The notes: a model not told the origin generated them from the sequence alone. Positions 1-13,079 are shown, counted from the stretch's first letter. The stretch is 64,000 nucleotides of DNA from Tubiluchus corallicola (GCA_030141605.1 JAQGDQ010000914.1:1-64000), one strand, 5' to 3'. Numbers and translations: made by a program.

Positions 1-369
1 AAACTAATCCCAAACATAAATGGTCAGTGTAAAAAGAGATAAATCTTGAAAAACAAAATATTTGTTTTTTAACAAATGGCTTAGAATAACAAAAATTGAG
101 GAAGATGGTTGAAAAATGTATGCACGTCTCTCGTATTACGTGACAGCCTACATGCTATGAGCAGCCTGGAAGATGGGCGAATTTCAGACCAACATTGCTG
201 TACTTTTAAAACATTTTTTAAAAATAAGTTGCAAGATTAGTTGACTTTTAATAAAGAATCAAACCTTTATCATTTCATAAATCTATCAGTCATACCACAA
301 TCCTGGTACAGATTATGTAAAACAAGGCATCATTGATAAATCTTTAGAGCTGATGTTAACATAGCGCAA

Positions 370-670
370 TCTATTATCTTTCTTCCTACCATTTCCACTA
401 ATACATCCTTCTACCCTTTCTGTGTGATCTAACCTTTCTCCCTGTTCTTTTTTTGTTCACTCATCCATTCTTTTTTATCGGGTTCACATGACAGTGGGCT
501 TATACAAGCCTTTGCTTTTCTAGCCCACTGCAGTACAATTATTCTTTTATGATAACGATAGTGTATGAAACATAATAATTTATTACAGTAGATGTAATAA
601 TTTTGTTGTCACTGTGTGCTTAATGTCATTATATTGTACTGAATGTGATAATAATAATAAATAAAAAAAA
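370..670 (+). repeat. LINE-like 3' end with terminal stem-loop and AT tail
   Basis: A perfect hairpin is seen at 492-530 (CAGTGGGCT pairs with AGCCCACTG around a pyrimidine-rich loop). About 110 bp later comes an (ATA)n/A-rich tail near 645-670. Four other places in the window have the same architecture (16.1, 31.1, 34.45 and 56.14 kb). No coding sequence is visible. The rest of 1-1700 shows nothing I can assign. Confidence 0.45.
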
Positions 671-1710
671 TTATAATTGAGCAAGAGCAATCATTCTCGT
701 AGATTTACGTGGCTGTATTGTTAATGGAATGATATAAATCCAATTTTATGAACATGAACAGGATTAACCAGAATTTGGAAAATAATTAGGGGTGGCTATA
801 CACTGCCAGAAATTGAAAAGATTTCTTGGCTTCAAACTCAAATCGAAACTGTGCAGCAAATCATGCGCAGTGCTTATTGCTCTAAGTCTTACTTACTTTG
901 TCTAGAACAAGAAATTCCAGATAAACTGTGATGATCGTACGTTTCAAATATTCTATTAAAAGTATTGAATCCATAATTTTGGGTTCTAATCGAATTCGAA
1001 ATCAAGAAAAATACAAACAAATTGATTAAATTCTCACAGGCAAACACAGGAAATAGCCACGAAAAAACAGTTTTGGTTAAGCACTTTCTGAACTGAGGCC
1101 TGCTCTGTCACTGCTGCGTGTTGCTTTGGTACTTTCAGTCATTTTACTCACAAAAATGTAACACACTACAAACAGTAGTAGTGGGAAGCTTTATATATTA
1201 TGTGTACTTTAGAGGAAAAACGTTTTCAGTGCGCTTAGAAAAATCTAGAGTAATTAAACAGTTATTGATTTTGTATAAATTGATTATTGGCGCTGACATC
1301 AAACACACAACAGCTGTTTCCTAAAAACTGACAGTCGCAAAAATTGACGCACAAATCAATATAAATATATTTATATCAATATAAATCAACACTAGTTTTT
1401 GTGCTGGCAGGTAAAATCAATTTTTTTCTCGTAAGTCACTACATTACACTTACAAAATGAGTTTTGAATGTTTACCCAGTATGAAAGGTCATTCGGATTG
1501 CATAAGGTTTTTGTATGCACCATATCTTTTGTGAATACTGTGATATTTTTCTATTAAATTGAACTTTTGTACACCAGTGAGCACACGGCTTTATTTACAC
1601 AAAGTTTTTTATATTGCTAATTGTCATATGAAATGACTCATTTGACATCATGCCTAATACTGCTGTTTCCAACAAACTGTTTCCCGGCTTGTTTAGTAAA
1701 AATATTGGTC

Positions 1711-2935
1711 TGCGCAGAGCCAAGAAATTGGTCCATGAATTTAAAACACGGGACCTGCAGAGCCAGGAAATTGGTCCATGAATTTAAAACACGGGGCCCG
1801 CAGAGCCAAGAAATTGGTCCATGAATTTAAAACACGGGACCTGCAGAGCCAAGAAATTGGTCCATGAATTTAAAACACGGGATCCGCAGAGCCAAGAAAT
1901 TGGCTCATGAATTTAAAACATGAGACCCGCAGAGCCAAGAAATTAGCCCATGAATTAAAACATGGGACCCGCAGAGCCAAGAAATTGGCTCATGAATTTA
2001 AAACATGAGACCCGCAGAGCCAAGAAATTGGCTCATGAATTTAAAACATGGGACCCGCAGAGCCAAGAAATTGGCTCATGAATTTAAAACACGGGATCCG
2101 CAGAGCCAAGAAATTAGCCCATGAATTTAAAACATGGGACCCGCAGAGCCAAGAAATTGGCTCATGAATTTAAAACATGAGACCCGCAGAGCCAAGAAAT
2201 TGGCTCATGAATTTAAAACATGAGACCCACAGAGCCAAGAAATTGGTTCATGAATTTAAAACACGAGACCCGGTGCCAATTGGCACATGAATTTAAAACA
2301 TGGGACCCGCACAGCCAAGAAATTTGCACGTGAATTTAAAACACATGACCTGCAGAGCCAATTGGCACATGAATTTAAAACACGAGACCCGCAGAGCCAA
2401 AAGAAATTAGCCCATGAATTTAAAACACGGGACCCGCAGAGCCAAGAAATTGGTTCATGAATTTAAAACACGAGACCCGCATAGCCAAGAAATTGGTTCA
2501 TGAATTTAAAACACGAGACCCGCAGAGCCAAGAGAAACTAGCCCATGAATTTAAAACATGGGACCCGCAGAGCCAAGAAATTGGTCCATGAATTTAAAAC
2601 ACGGGCCTGCAGAGCCAAGGAATTGGCACATGAATTTAAAACATGAGACCCGCAGAGCCAAGAAATTGGTTCATGAATTTAAAACACGGGACCCGCAGAG
2701 CCAAGAAATTGGCTCATGAATTTAAAACACGGGACCCGCACAGCCAAGAAATTGACACATGAATTTAAAACACGGGACCCGCAGAGCCAAGAAATTGGTC
2801 CATGAATTTAAAACAAAACAAGGGGCCCGCAGAGCCAAGGAATTGGCCCATGAATTTAAAACACGGGACTCGCAGAGCCTAGAAATGGGCCCATAAATTT
2901 AAAACACAGGACCAGCAGAGCCAAATCACGTTGAA
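1711..2935. repeat. 42-bp minisatellite, about 29 copies
   Basis: A tandem array of a unit of about 42 bp with core 'cagagccaagaaattgg' followed by 'catgaatttaaaacac' and 'gggacccg'. Copies differ by substitutions and small indels, and several are shortened. It ends where the 5S-derived repeat begins. Short open frames across it are by-products of the repetition. Confidence 0.95.
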
Positions 2936-3110
2936 AACATCGGTTGTCGTCTGATTATCGAAGTTAAGCAATGTAGAGCCTAGTTAGTGAACACCCACGA
3001 ATACCAGGTGCTGTAGGCTCAGGATGCCCACACTGTATCTCGACACTAGGAGCTGCACAAGCAGCCAACAGCTAGAGGGCAGAGGAGGTCAAGTGACCCA
3101 ACGGCCATGT
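2936..3110 (+). repeat. 5S rRNA-derived SINE, 5'-truncated and diverged
   Basis: The sequence from 'cacgttgaaaacatcgg' through 'gaagttaagca' to 'aataccaggtgctgtagg' is 5S rRNA-like. It is followed by about 90 bp (cacactgtatctcgacacta to ggtcaagtgac) that also follows the 5S part of the copy at 25.05-25.26 kb. It starts about 12 nt into the 5S sequence, and the box C region (acttggat..gaccgcc) is largely lost. It is therefore a dead retrocopy, not a 5S gene. Confidence 0.75.
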
Positions 3111-3290
3111 GTAGAGGAGTAAATCTTCCAAATCAGGAGACGTGCGCCCTGGAGACGCTCAAGGATCGCACTGCTCAGCCACAGTCGACGCTGCAGCTCC
3201 ATCAATGTGATCAATAACTGACTCTCTTGGCGCACACTCCATTGTCTTCCGAGACAGAAGGATGCCAACAACAATCACCAGTTGTGCATC
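3110..3290 (+). repeat. Dispersed repeat shared with 19.64-19.80 kb
   Basis: About 130 bp from 'ccctggagacgctcaagg' to 'ccattgtcttccgag' is closely matched at 19673-19795 in the same orientation. The conceptual translation is open in both copies but matches no domain I recognise. It is probably a fragment of a retroelement. Confidence 0.6.
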
Positions 3291-3411
3291 TGCAGGGGTC
3301 TTTGTTTCGTGTTGCAAAGTTTCTCTTAGAAGTCCTGTTGCCTTCCTCTCTGCTTCTCCTTTTAGTTTGTATGCCTTTGATGAGAGTCCTAAGGGCTGCC
3401 CGACTGAGGCA

Positions 3412-4451
3412 TTACCTGGGAGATATCGTACTTACTTGAGCTGAACGATGTGAGGCGCCACTTACGTAAACTTTGCTGCTACATTTCCGGAATGGTCCGC
3501 ACCATATCCGTTGGTAATTCTGTCGAAATCTTGGATTTGTTATGGCATACAGGTACGGATTAATGAGAGAGTTAATGTACACCAGCCAGTAGGTGAACAT
3601 GTAAATGTAATCGTTCTCCATTGATAAATAGTAGCTTATTAGTTGACGGTAAACGGCATAAGGACTCCATGTGATGATGTAAGCAATGACGAGCACGAAA
3701 AGTGAAGTGGCTGCCTTTCTGTCCTTTGACAATAACTTGCGCGAATTTGCCTCTTTATGGGAGACGACAAAGTCCGTTTTATAGTTAAATTTTTTCTTTC
3801 TGTCATGGATGTTCTTATAAATGGAAATACTGAAGAACACGATGAGCGTTACCGGAATGAAAAAATCCGTGACATTCGTCCATATGGTGTATGGATGATG
3901 GTACAGGAACTCCACGTCACAGTAATTTTCCTCCAGTTCGGAGTAGCCCACAAAGTGCTCCCAACCAAAAATGCTGGGTCCCCAAAGCGCAAACACGATC
4001 ATCCACGTGACGATGATGATGCAGCGAGCCATTCTGATAGTTTGGTTCTGGTTGTATCTAGCGCCTTGCGAAACAAGTCGATATCGGTCCCAGCTGATGA
4101 GCACCATGGCAAACACGGATCCGGTGCACAGACAGAAGTCGATGAAGAGCCACAAGTCACAAAATACCATGGGAGCTAGCCACACCCAGTTCGCATAGAT
4201 GTCCTTGAATGCGAGAGGAGCGTCAATGCACCCAACTAAGAAGTCATTCGCTGCAAGATTAAGAATGAACGTATTTTGTACATTGCGCAGTTTCTTGTCT
4301 ATGCCGTATGACACGATTGTGGTCAAGTTGCCAAAAGTTGTCAGCAAACACTGGATGGTCACGAAAACGATCAAAAATGATCTTACGCCAGGTGGGAAAT
4401 AGTCAATATCATCTGTGTGATCGATATCGTCACATGATGTGATATTTGAAC
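3412..4451 (-). CDS. Histamine H3/H4-like aminergic G-protein-coupled receptor, 3' terminal exon
   Basis: A rhodopsin-class (class A) plasma-membrane receptor. One exon encodes about 345 residues with all seven membrane segments. TM2 has LAxxD. TM3 has an aspartate exactly 17 residues before the D of the WDRY motif, so it is D3.32, the amine anchor. TM5 has D-F-F-I-P, which puts an acidic residue at 5.46 where histamine H3/H4 receptors have a glutamate. TM6 has W-S-P (W6.48, P6.50). TM7 has W7.40, Y7.43 and NPxxY. The third intracellular loop is short, with a KDRKAA start to TM6. The exon starts after a splice acceptor (tgtttcag at about 4459-4452, phase 1), and an N-glycosylation sequon (NIT) lies before TM1. 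The 5' exon(s) upstream were not found. Subtype and ligand are inferred; a muscarinic-like or orphan amine receptor is the alternative. Confidence 0.85.
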
Positions 4452-4599
4452 CTGAAACATTATCAGTAGAACATTAGAGAAAACAACATTTTTTCTAAAA
4501 TCTGGCAGTGAATTGATACAAAAAGTTCCCTGTTCGCTTAGCAATACATAATCTTGGAATTCTATATACATTTCTAAATTTTGCACGTACAAATTGAAA

Positions 4600-5190
4600 C
4601 TTAAATTTACATTAAATTACATTATAGTCTTGTATCCCATCCAAGTCTTTCCTAAAAACTATCCTTTCAAATATATATTACCTAATATTATGCTTACTCG
4701 TTTGAAAGACTTACGTAGTTGGAAGAGAAGATAATTTAAAATCAATCAATTTATTTCACTCCAGCAATACATATACAATACATCAACATATAATATTATT
4801 GAAACAAAAAGAAACAGTATAGGTAAAAAAACGTTGATGAAGTCAAATTAACCAAATAAAAGAGTTGCTGTATGACACCTTGAAAGCCTGGCTTGTTAAG
4901 GTGGCACAAATGAGTGAATGAAAGAATGGTTAGGGTTAGTAGACATAATGGAATGGAAAAAATAGTAAGATTAGGGATAGGAAGAAGGAAAAGAGGAGAA
5001 GAAACGACCACAGTGTACGTTTAATTTGCATAGATGTATATTAAAATAGCATTATAATTGATTGGAGGCCATATATTGCAACTGCATCAGACATGGAAGC
5101 ATTAAAATTGTATTATAAGTGTTTGTACGAACTGGTAAAAACGCCCCAGTTAGCACCACTGGCTAACCAAAAACGTGTCATTTAATTAAA
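4600..5190. repeat. Dispersed AT-rich repeat related to 24.0 and 35.0 kb copies, with a nested insertion
   Basis: Around 4680-4740 (gcttactcgtttgaaagacttacgtag then aatttaaaat) and 5125-5180 (ggtaaaa..actggctaaccaaaaacgt) this matches the copies at about 24.0 and 35.0 kb. Some 380 bp between the two parts is absent from those copies. That block looks like a minus-strand LINE 3' end (aacaagccaggctttc). Short ORFs here are not supported. The stretch 5190-5850 holds nothing I recognise. Confidence 0.45.
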
Positions 5191-5856
5191 GTCCCACATG
5201 GAATGCAATGAGACGAGCACGCAAAATTACGATAAATATTATTTCCCGACCCGGCAGTATCTTGTGTCTACAAGGTCTAATCTACCAATTATGGTTTTAA
5301 CACAATTCTGCACTTTGCAAGCCACGACCAGCACTCAATAGCAGTGAATATTAATATATAATGAAATGGCAGGACGGGTACCTATCACATTATCAAGAAT
5401 AAGACACTGATTTAGCAGCGGTGTCCCAGCCATGTTCAGATGTTTATATAAATGTCATGCTTCCTCATCAAAGTAATCAGCGACAGTCAGTATGGCATTC
5501 AATCTAGGACCGGAATCTATCTAACTGTCAAAGATAATTACCTAGTATAATCTAAAACAATTATCTAAGATAAGATATGAGGGTGTGCCGTAAATAGATG
5601 CCTGTCTCCATGAGCGATGTGACAAACCGCACACGGGAAATTTTAAACCCGGTCATCACCATCTAATTACTGACCGAGTTCAGTGTTGCTTGCACATCAA
5701 CTACTTGGTTATTCATGTCACCCACAAATATGGCAATTGTGTCGAAACAGTAATGCCACTAGCTCATACGTTTTTTCATTCATAAATTTTCATTCACATG
5801 ACAATAATATTTATTATACACGAATTGCTGCCAATAGATAGTAAGATTATAGTTTT

Positions 5857-7058
5857 ACGAAAACATGTACAACAAAGATACATATGAACAAACATGTACA
5901 GCAAAGATACATATGAACAAACATGTACAGCAAAGATACATACGAACAAACATGTATAGCAAAGATACGAACAAACATGTACAACAAAGATACATATGAA
6001 CAAACATGTACAGCAAAGATACGAACAAACATGTACAGCAAAGATACATATGAACAAACATGTACAGCAAAGATACATATGAACAAACATGTACAGCAAA
6101 GATACATATGAACAAACATGTACAGCAAAGATACATATGAACAAACATGTACAGCAAAGATACATATGAACAAACATGTACAGCAAAGATACATACGAAC
6201 AAACATGTATAGCAAAGATACGAACAAACATGTACAACAAAGATACATATGAACAAACATGTACAGCAAAGATACATACGAACAAACATGTACAGCAAAG
6301 ATACATATGAACAAACATGTACAACAAAGATACATATGAACAAACATGTACAGCAAAGATACATATGAACAAACATGTACAACAAAGATACATATGAACA
6401 AACATGTACAACAAAGATACATTTGAACAAACATGTACAACAAAGATACATATGAACAAACATGTACAACAAAGATACATATGAACAAACATGTACAACA
6501 AAGATACATATGAACAAACATGTACAACAAAGATACATACGAACAAACATGTACAACAAAGATACATATGAACAAACATGTACAACAAAGACACATATGA
6601 ACAAACATGTACAACAAAGATACATATGAACAAACATGTACAACAAAGATACATACGAACAAACATGTACAGCAAAGATACATACGAACAAACATGTACA
6701 GCAAAGATACATACGAACAAACATGTACAGCAAAGATACATACGAACAAACATGTACAGCAAAGATACATATGAACAAACATGTACAGCAAAGATACATA
6801 CGAACAAACATGTACAGCAAAGATACGAACAAACATGTACAGCAAAGATACATATGAACAAACATGTACAACAAAGATACATATGAACAAACATGTACAG
6901 CAAAGATACGAACAAACATGTACAGCAAAGATACATACGAACAAACATGTACAGCAAAGATACATATGAACAAACATGTACAGCAAAGATACGAACAAAC
7001 ATGTACAGCAAAGATACATATGAACAAACATGTACAACAAAGATACATATGAACAAAC
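5857..7058. repeat. 29-bp minisatellite, about 42 copies
   Basis: Tandem copies of 'gaacaaacatgtacarcaaagatacatat' (29 bp, written as two adjoining parts gaacaaacatgtac and arcaaagatacatat), mixed with a 25-bp form lacking 'atat'. The repeat has no stop in the minus-strand frames, so three overlapping ORFs of about 400 codons appear. They are low-complexity artefacts. Confidence 0.95.
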
Positions 7059-7298
7059 AATCTAAATGTAGTAACAAAAATTTTAGTTGATCTAGTCTAT
7101 TAGTAACTTAGCATACGAATTCCTGTGCCTGTGTGAAAGTTTTCACCGTAACCTGAGTGACCACTGACTTTGTTTGGAGAGATTTGTATATAAGTATTTT
7201 AAAATGTAGGAAACATGTATTATGAATTTCATTTTTAAAATCGTCAAAAATTTGCGCATAAAATTTCGCGAAATGTCATATGAAACGCAATTGTGTTC

Positions 7299-7769
7299 TT
7301 AGTAAGAAAAGATTTTATTGTGAAATATCTGCTTACAGTTATCGCCTAGTTTCATTTTTGTCGCAACTTTGAAACACTTTTCCACTGCAGCTTTGAAACT
7401 CTTCTCCTCTACAACTTTGAAACCCTTCTCCTCTGGAAGTTTGAAACCTTTCTTCACTGCAACATTCAAACTCTTCTGCACTGCAACTTTGAAGAACTTC
7501 TCCACTGCAGGTTTGAAGCCTTTCTCTACTACAACACTGAAGCCCTTCCCCACTGCAGCTTTGAAACCTTTGTTCACTGTAACTTTGAAACCCTTCCCCC
7601 ACTCTGCACGAGACAAGAGAGCAAATGTTTCGCCACGTATAAATACCTGCTGCAGGGATTCCTCTACGAGCATGCGCAGTGCGATTTGTGGAGTGATATC
7701 TGAAAATTGAAACCTGCTCATACACTTGCTACAATTCAAAATTGTTGGAGCCTCCTTCTTACTGCACAC
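7299..7769 (-). CDS. Hypothetical ORF with nine-residue in-frame repeats
   Basis: A 156-codon ORF whose C-terminal half contains about nine copies of a nine-residue unit of the form KGFKxAVEK, from a 27-bp tandem repeat at about 7370-7600. The repeat is lysine/phenylalanine-rich with period nine, and its length keeps the frame. The N-terminal third (cysteines in CSKCMSRF) is not repetitive. I recognise no family, and I see no splice signals or regulatory context. The plus strand is also open across the repeat, which weakens the case for a gene. It could be a minisatellite with a chance ORF or an exon of an unknown gene. Confidence 0.2.
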   Translation of the reverse strand: MCSKKEAPTILNCSKCMSRFQFSDITPQIALRMLVEESLQQVFIRGETFALLSRAEWGKGFKVTVNKGFKAAVGKGFSVVVEKGFKPAVEKFFKVAVQKSLNVAVKKGFKLPEEKGFKVVEEKSFKAAVEKCFKVATKMKLGDNCKQIFHNKIFSY

Positions 7770-7841
7770 CTTTTTCTTCCGCTTCCTCTCTTTCTCTCCT
7801 TCCTCTGTCCGGCTTGAAGATAGTGGCGCAATAGATGACTT

Positions 7842-7874
<33 letters not shown>

Positions 7875-8090
7875 TGTCCTTTATGTCTTCGTTCTCCTTA
7901 TTTTTTTATCTCCCCTACTCTCTCTCTCCCATCTCTTTTCATCATCTCTCACTTTCTCCTTTCTGATTCAAACACATACTTACTTTTTCTTTCTCTTTCT
8001 TTCCTCTCTTTCCCCTCCTCTCTCCCTCCCCCTCTCTCTCTCCCTTCCCTCTCCCTTGCTATTTTACAGCCTCTCTTTTTCTCACATTAA
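7726..8090 (+). repeat. Simple-sequence region: (TCA)n and CT-rich tract
   Basis: (ATC)n lies at about 7842-7874, followed by a 200-bp pyrimidine tract rich in CTCT and TTTCT. The apparent Ser/Leu-rich ORF is simple sequence. Confidence 0.7.
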
Positions 8091-8133
8091 GTAATTGCAT
8101 TGTTTGACACACTAATATTATCTATTATTCTGT

Positions 8134-8920
8134 ATGGTGCGGCTGCTTTTGGTGGCTCGTAAACATGAGTTCTCTGACAACCTGATTTGTGACGTCGTGA
8201 AAACTACGACAGGTTATCGCTTCTACCCATCCCGTGACAAGTTGGAGTTAATATGCGAATTACCGCTTTTAGAGATTATGTGGAAATGCTTAACAACGAA
8301 ATTTATCGTAAAAACCTTGTCAATGCCGAACAGTGATCTAGTAAAATTAAATTTGTTTCGACTAAATAACAGTCCTCTACCTGTAAACAGGCACTTATTG
8401 GCGACTAATGAATTTTTAAGAATAACTAAAGATTTTACTGCCCGAAATTTAGATTTACGAGAAATCCCCAAGCAGTCATTAAATATAATGAAAGTGATAT
8501 CGATAATTATATATTAGCAATATGGAAATGTAAGTGTTGCAACAGATATCTTTGTGGGGCAGCTCCAGTTTATCCATATTCTTTAAGTACAGCTCCCTTG
8601 AATATTCCAGTACAGAGAGGTAATAGAGAACTTGAGTTTTTAGCCTGCACATTTCTAATAGGGAATTTTAATGATTTTTTCTTCAATATTGGCTATGCAG
8701 ACAATAATATGCGTCAGTGTTTAGAGGGGAGGCAAACCTCACATCATCTGCTATTTGAATGTAAATTTGTAAGTCGCATTAAACGAGAGAATTTTGCACA
8801 CGTTCTACAGCACCAGGATGTTAACTATACGTTAGCTTGTCGTGATAATCTGATTTTAACTAACTTTACTAATATTTTATTAGATAATTTTATTTTGTCA
8901 TTAACCTAACAGGATTAATT
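8134..8920 (+). pseudogene. Decayed LINE C-terminal fragment
   Basis: The open stretch 8598-8909 has the end-of-LINE pattern: a region resembling 'RxR.G..N..L...G..D' followed by C..GRQTSHHLLFEC, the 'CxxGxxxxxxHxxxxC' signature of reverse-transcriptase C-terminal ends. The ORF at 8134-8517 lies just upstream in another frame. No RT core motif remains, so this is a relic. Confidence 0.45.
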
Positions 8921-9119
8921 AATTTTAGAAAATTGTTATCAATGTCAGTTAGGAAGCTAATGATAATACAATGCCAGCATAGCTATTGTAAGTTGTTAAA
9001 TATGATATGTAAGTACTGGTTACTGTTATAGTCTCACTGAGCTGTCAAAATATTAATATATGACCACTGTCGTGGCGAACACCACGAATTTTTTTTTGTA
9101 AAAAAGATTTCGGTTATTG

Positions 9120-9785
9120 AGAAAAAGAAATGGCAGAAACACTGTTTGGTGATGAATCATGGCAAAGATGCAAGTATCTCGGTAGTCTGCTGGCAACAGA
9201 ACACCACATATCAAGACGGAAGATAATGGCATTATCAGCTTACTCAAAACTCACAAAAGTTTTTGAGAATAGGAAGATTTCTTTGGAAACAAAAATGAGA
9301 ATATTCTCAGCCTTAGTTGAAACTGTATTTCTGTGTAACTCAGAATTCTGGACATTAAAAGCAAATCATAAAGCTGAAATTGATGCGTTTCAAAGGCGAA
9401 ATTACAGAAACATTTTGAGTAATAGATGGCCCAAGAAAATTTCAAACTAAGATCTATATGAAAAAATAAAAGAAGAACCTTGGACAAGAAAAATAAAAAG
9501 ACGCCGTTTAAGATGGATTGGGCATATGCTTAGACTACCTGATGATATTCCAGTAAAGATAGCTCTCCAACAAGCCATAGAAACAGCTAAAAAACCTGCA
9601 GGAGGACAAATGTTAACATATTTAAATTTTGCACAGAAAGATTTAAACACTTCAGCATTGATCCTTAGAAATAAATCCACTTGGGGCATTGCGGAGAGCA
9701 GGGAGTCCTGGCATAGGGAGGTGAGCAGAATCATGTCACTGGACGTGTGATTCATTGGATGATGATGATGATGATGATGATGATA
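9120..9785 (+). pseudogene. LINE reverse-transcriptase 3' fragment with (ATG)n tail
   Basis: Translation gives the typical post-RT region: KYLGSLL, then LSLETKMRIFSALVE-like, NSEFWTL, FQRRNYRNIL, WPKKIS and RRRLRWIGHMLRLPDD. One stop (TAA, 9448-9450) separates two otherwise continuous frames (9130-9450 and 9451-9750). The element ends in a (GAT)n microsatellite at 9758-9785, as is common for LINEs with short tandem 3' tails. The RT catalytic domain is missing, so this is a 5'-truncated insertion. Confidence 0.8.
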
Positions 9786-10053
9786 AGCACGTGTTCTTTA
9801 ACTTTTTGTTTGATTTTATCCTTCAGTTTTAAAAATTATTAGGCATTGCAAATAAAAGATGTCTATAACAACCGCGATGAACATTAAAGAAACAATTTAA
9901 ATCAGTAGGCATAAACTGGTAAACCGCACACTTATTAAAATCATTTAGGTGTGAAACCGCGACTATATGTTATGTGGACATTTATATGAGACACTTTATT
10001 ACTATTATGTATACGGGATTATGTGTGTAGAAATCTCATTAAAGAGACCCATG

Positions 10054-10592
<539 letters not shown>

Positions 10593-10985
10593 GACCCATG
10601 TAGCAGAAGATGTCATGCGGTAGTCAAAATGAATTTGCAACAGTTAACGAGGAATTCGTATGATCTATTCTGTTCTGCAGCCATATATGGAGGTTAATTT
10701 ATTCTGGCGATACTCCTGTACTTTGGAAGCGCCACGGCTTTTATCACATTTGCAGGTGTTACCCTGGAATCTCTGCCCATTCTTCTACGGTTTCCTATTT
10801 TCAATAATACGACAATAATGGAATTTAGGTGGCACTAATGCATCGGCTGCACGATGAAACCATTGCGTGCTGTAATACGAAAATTCGTGATTGCGAAGTA
10901 AAAAGGATAAAATCTGTTGTGTCATTTATAATCCGAAACACTTGTACATCTTTGATTCTATGTGTGAAGAAAATAATACGTTTAC

Positions 10986-11820
10986 ATGACTCAAATTACA
11001 CTTGCTACATACCGGGGATTAGGACCTTTAGTCCATTGCTATCTCTGCTACTGCATGACTCAAATTACACTTGCTACATACCGGGGATTAGGACCTTTAG
11101 TCCATTGCTATCTCTGCTACTGCATGACTGAAATTACACTTGCTACATACCGGGGATTAGGACCTTTAGTCCATTGCTATCTCTGCTACTGCATGACTGA
11201 AATTACACTTGCTACAGACCGGGGATTAGGACCTTTAGTCCATTGCTATCTCTGCTACTGCATGACTGAAATTACACTTGCTACATACCGGGGATTAGAA
11301 CCTTTAGTCCATTGCTATCTCTGCTACTGCATGACTCAAATTACACTTGCTACAGACCGGGGATTAGGACCTTTAGTCCATTGCTATCTCTGCTACTGCA
11401 TGACTGAAATTACACTTGCTACAGACCGGGGATTAGGACCTTTAGTCCATTGCTATCTCTGCTACTGCATGACTCAAATTACACTTGCTACATACCGGGG
11501 ATTAGGACATTTAGTCCATTGCTATCTCTGCTACTGCATGACTCAAATTACACTTGCTACAGACCGGGGATTAGGACCTTTAATCTATTGCTATCTCTGC
11601 TACTGCATGACTCAAATTACATTTGCTACAAACCGGGGATTAGGACCTGTAGTCCATTGCTATCTCTGCTATTGCATGACTCAAATTACACTTGTTACGG
11701 ACCGGGGATTAGGACCTTTAGTCCATTGCTATCTCTGCTACTGCATGACTCAAATTACACTTGCTACGGACCGGGGATTAGGACCTTTAGTCCATTGCTA
11801 TCTCTGCTACGGTATGACTC
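10986..11820 (+). repeat. 69-bp tandem repeat, 12 copies, frame-preserving
   Basis: Twelve copies of a 69-bp unit starting 'catgactcaaattacacttg' and ending 'tatctctgctactg'. Because 69 is divisible by three, one frame reads as a 300-codon ORF of 23-residue repeats, and a second frame is also partly open. Differences between copies fall at all codon positions as far as I can see. I find no promoter, splice signal or family match, so I call it a minisatellite. Confidence 0.9.
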
Positions 11821-11829
11821 AAATTACAA

Positions 11830-12003
11830 AAGCAACAGCAACAACAACAACAACAGCAAGTGGAACAAAACAACAAGAACAACAGTAGCAACAACAATAA
11901 TAGCAGCAGCAGAGGCACCGGCAGCGGCGGCGACGACGACAACAACAACAAAGACAACGACAATGACAGTCACTCCCACCAGTAACGACGACGACGAACA
12001 ATA
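11830..12003. repeat. (CAA/CAG/GAC)n triplet tract
   Basis: Imperfect trinucleotide repeat directly after the 69-bp array (CAA, CAG, then GGC/GAC, then CAA). Four short ORFs on both strands here are homopolymer-like artefacts. The stretch 12010-13080 holds nothing I recognise. Confidence 0.85.
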
Positions 12004-13079
12004 ACAAAAAAGATTTATCAAAAAAGTTTGTGGAATAGGCGCTTTTAGCCTAACTTAAAAAATAAATGAATTTGATGCAAAATCCTAACCTAAAAACTGG
12101 GCTGTATCACCTAAGAAATTCTACTTATACGGAAAGAATGTGGTGTAATTTTTTTCGAAAAATTAATTATGATTTCTCTTTTGCACCCAACCTTCAATTT
12201 CAAAGATTGAGAATTACGCGCATGCGTACCAATACCTACACTGACAGCGTTACTAAAATTCAAATATGTGGGTTTCATAATCTGAGTTTACACATTTTAT
12301 GGTTTAATAAGTACTCCTACATTATTTACCTATTTGTCACTTTTAATGTTTAACGAGTAAATTACGTGTCATGGTGTTTACTATCCAGTGGGAAATTTCC
12401 CTAATAAAGGAAAAGTTAGACAGTAAGTAAAATTTTATTTTCGAACTAAAAGTTCACAGAACGCACGTAATACATATACACATAAAATTTACTTAAAAAA
12501 TAATTTACAACTAATTCGAATTTATACACATAATGAAATAGAAGGATTTATGGGAATTAAATAAAAAATAAAATAAAATGGTTATTGGTAAATATTCATG
12601 AATTATAATAGTTTGTATTGCAAAGAACGTGGCTCCATCTATTGTGACAGAATGAAAACATTAGAATTTAAAATACCATTACATATAAAATTATTGTTAC
12701 ATTTTTCGACTCTCATCATAAAAGAACAACATCTTTTTTCTTACTAAAACGTCAAAACATACAATATTCAAATCTAAGGACATTTGTCTGGCACTACAAT
12801 CGCAAGGCAGCGAAAATATCCTTCCTTATGCATTTATTATAAGGTACTTTAATATCATTATGCATGTACGAATAAAAATTTCTCCAAAGAGCAGCGTCAT
12901 ATATGACTACAGAGGTAACACATTCAAAGCAAAACCGATACGCTAGCCTATTTAACGCATGGTACTACGATTGTTCTGCATACATAGTGCACAAAAGGGA
13001 AGCGAATATGACATAAAAGTAGGAAAGGCTCTTTGGGTACATAAAAATATCTTAATTTAAATATGTGAAGGAAAAATAT

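Noticed and set aside
3757-4179. 140-codon plus-strand ORF
   Set aside because: Antisense shadow of the GPCR exon. It has no motif of its own.
5794-7090. Three overlapping minus-strand ORFs of about 400 codons and several plus-strand ORFs
   Set aside because: All lie in a 29-bp minisatellite. Because 29 is not divisible by three, each frame cycles through the same peptide. No unique protein sequence.
10986-12004. 300-codon ORF of 23-residue repeats
   Set aside because: Frame openness follows from a 69-bp unit. There is no family match, no splice or promoter context, and the ORF runs on into a triplet repeat.
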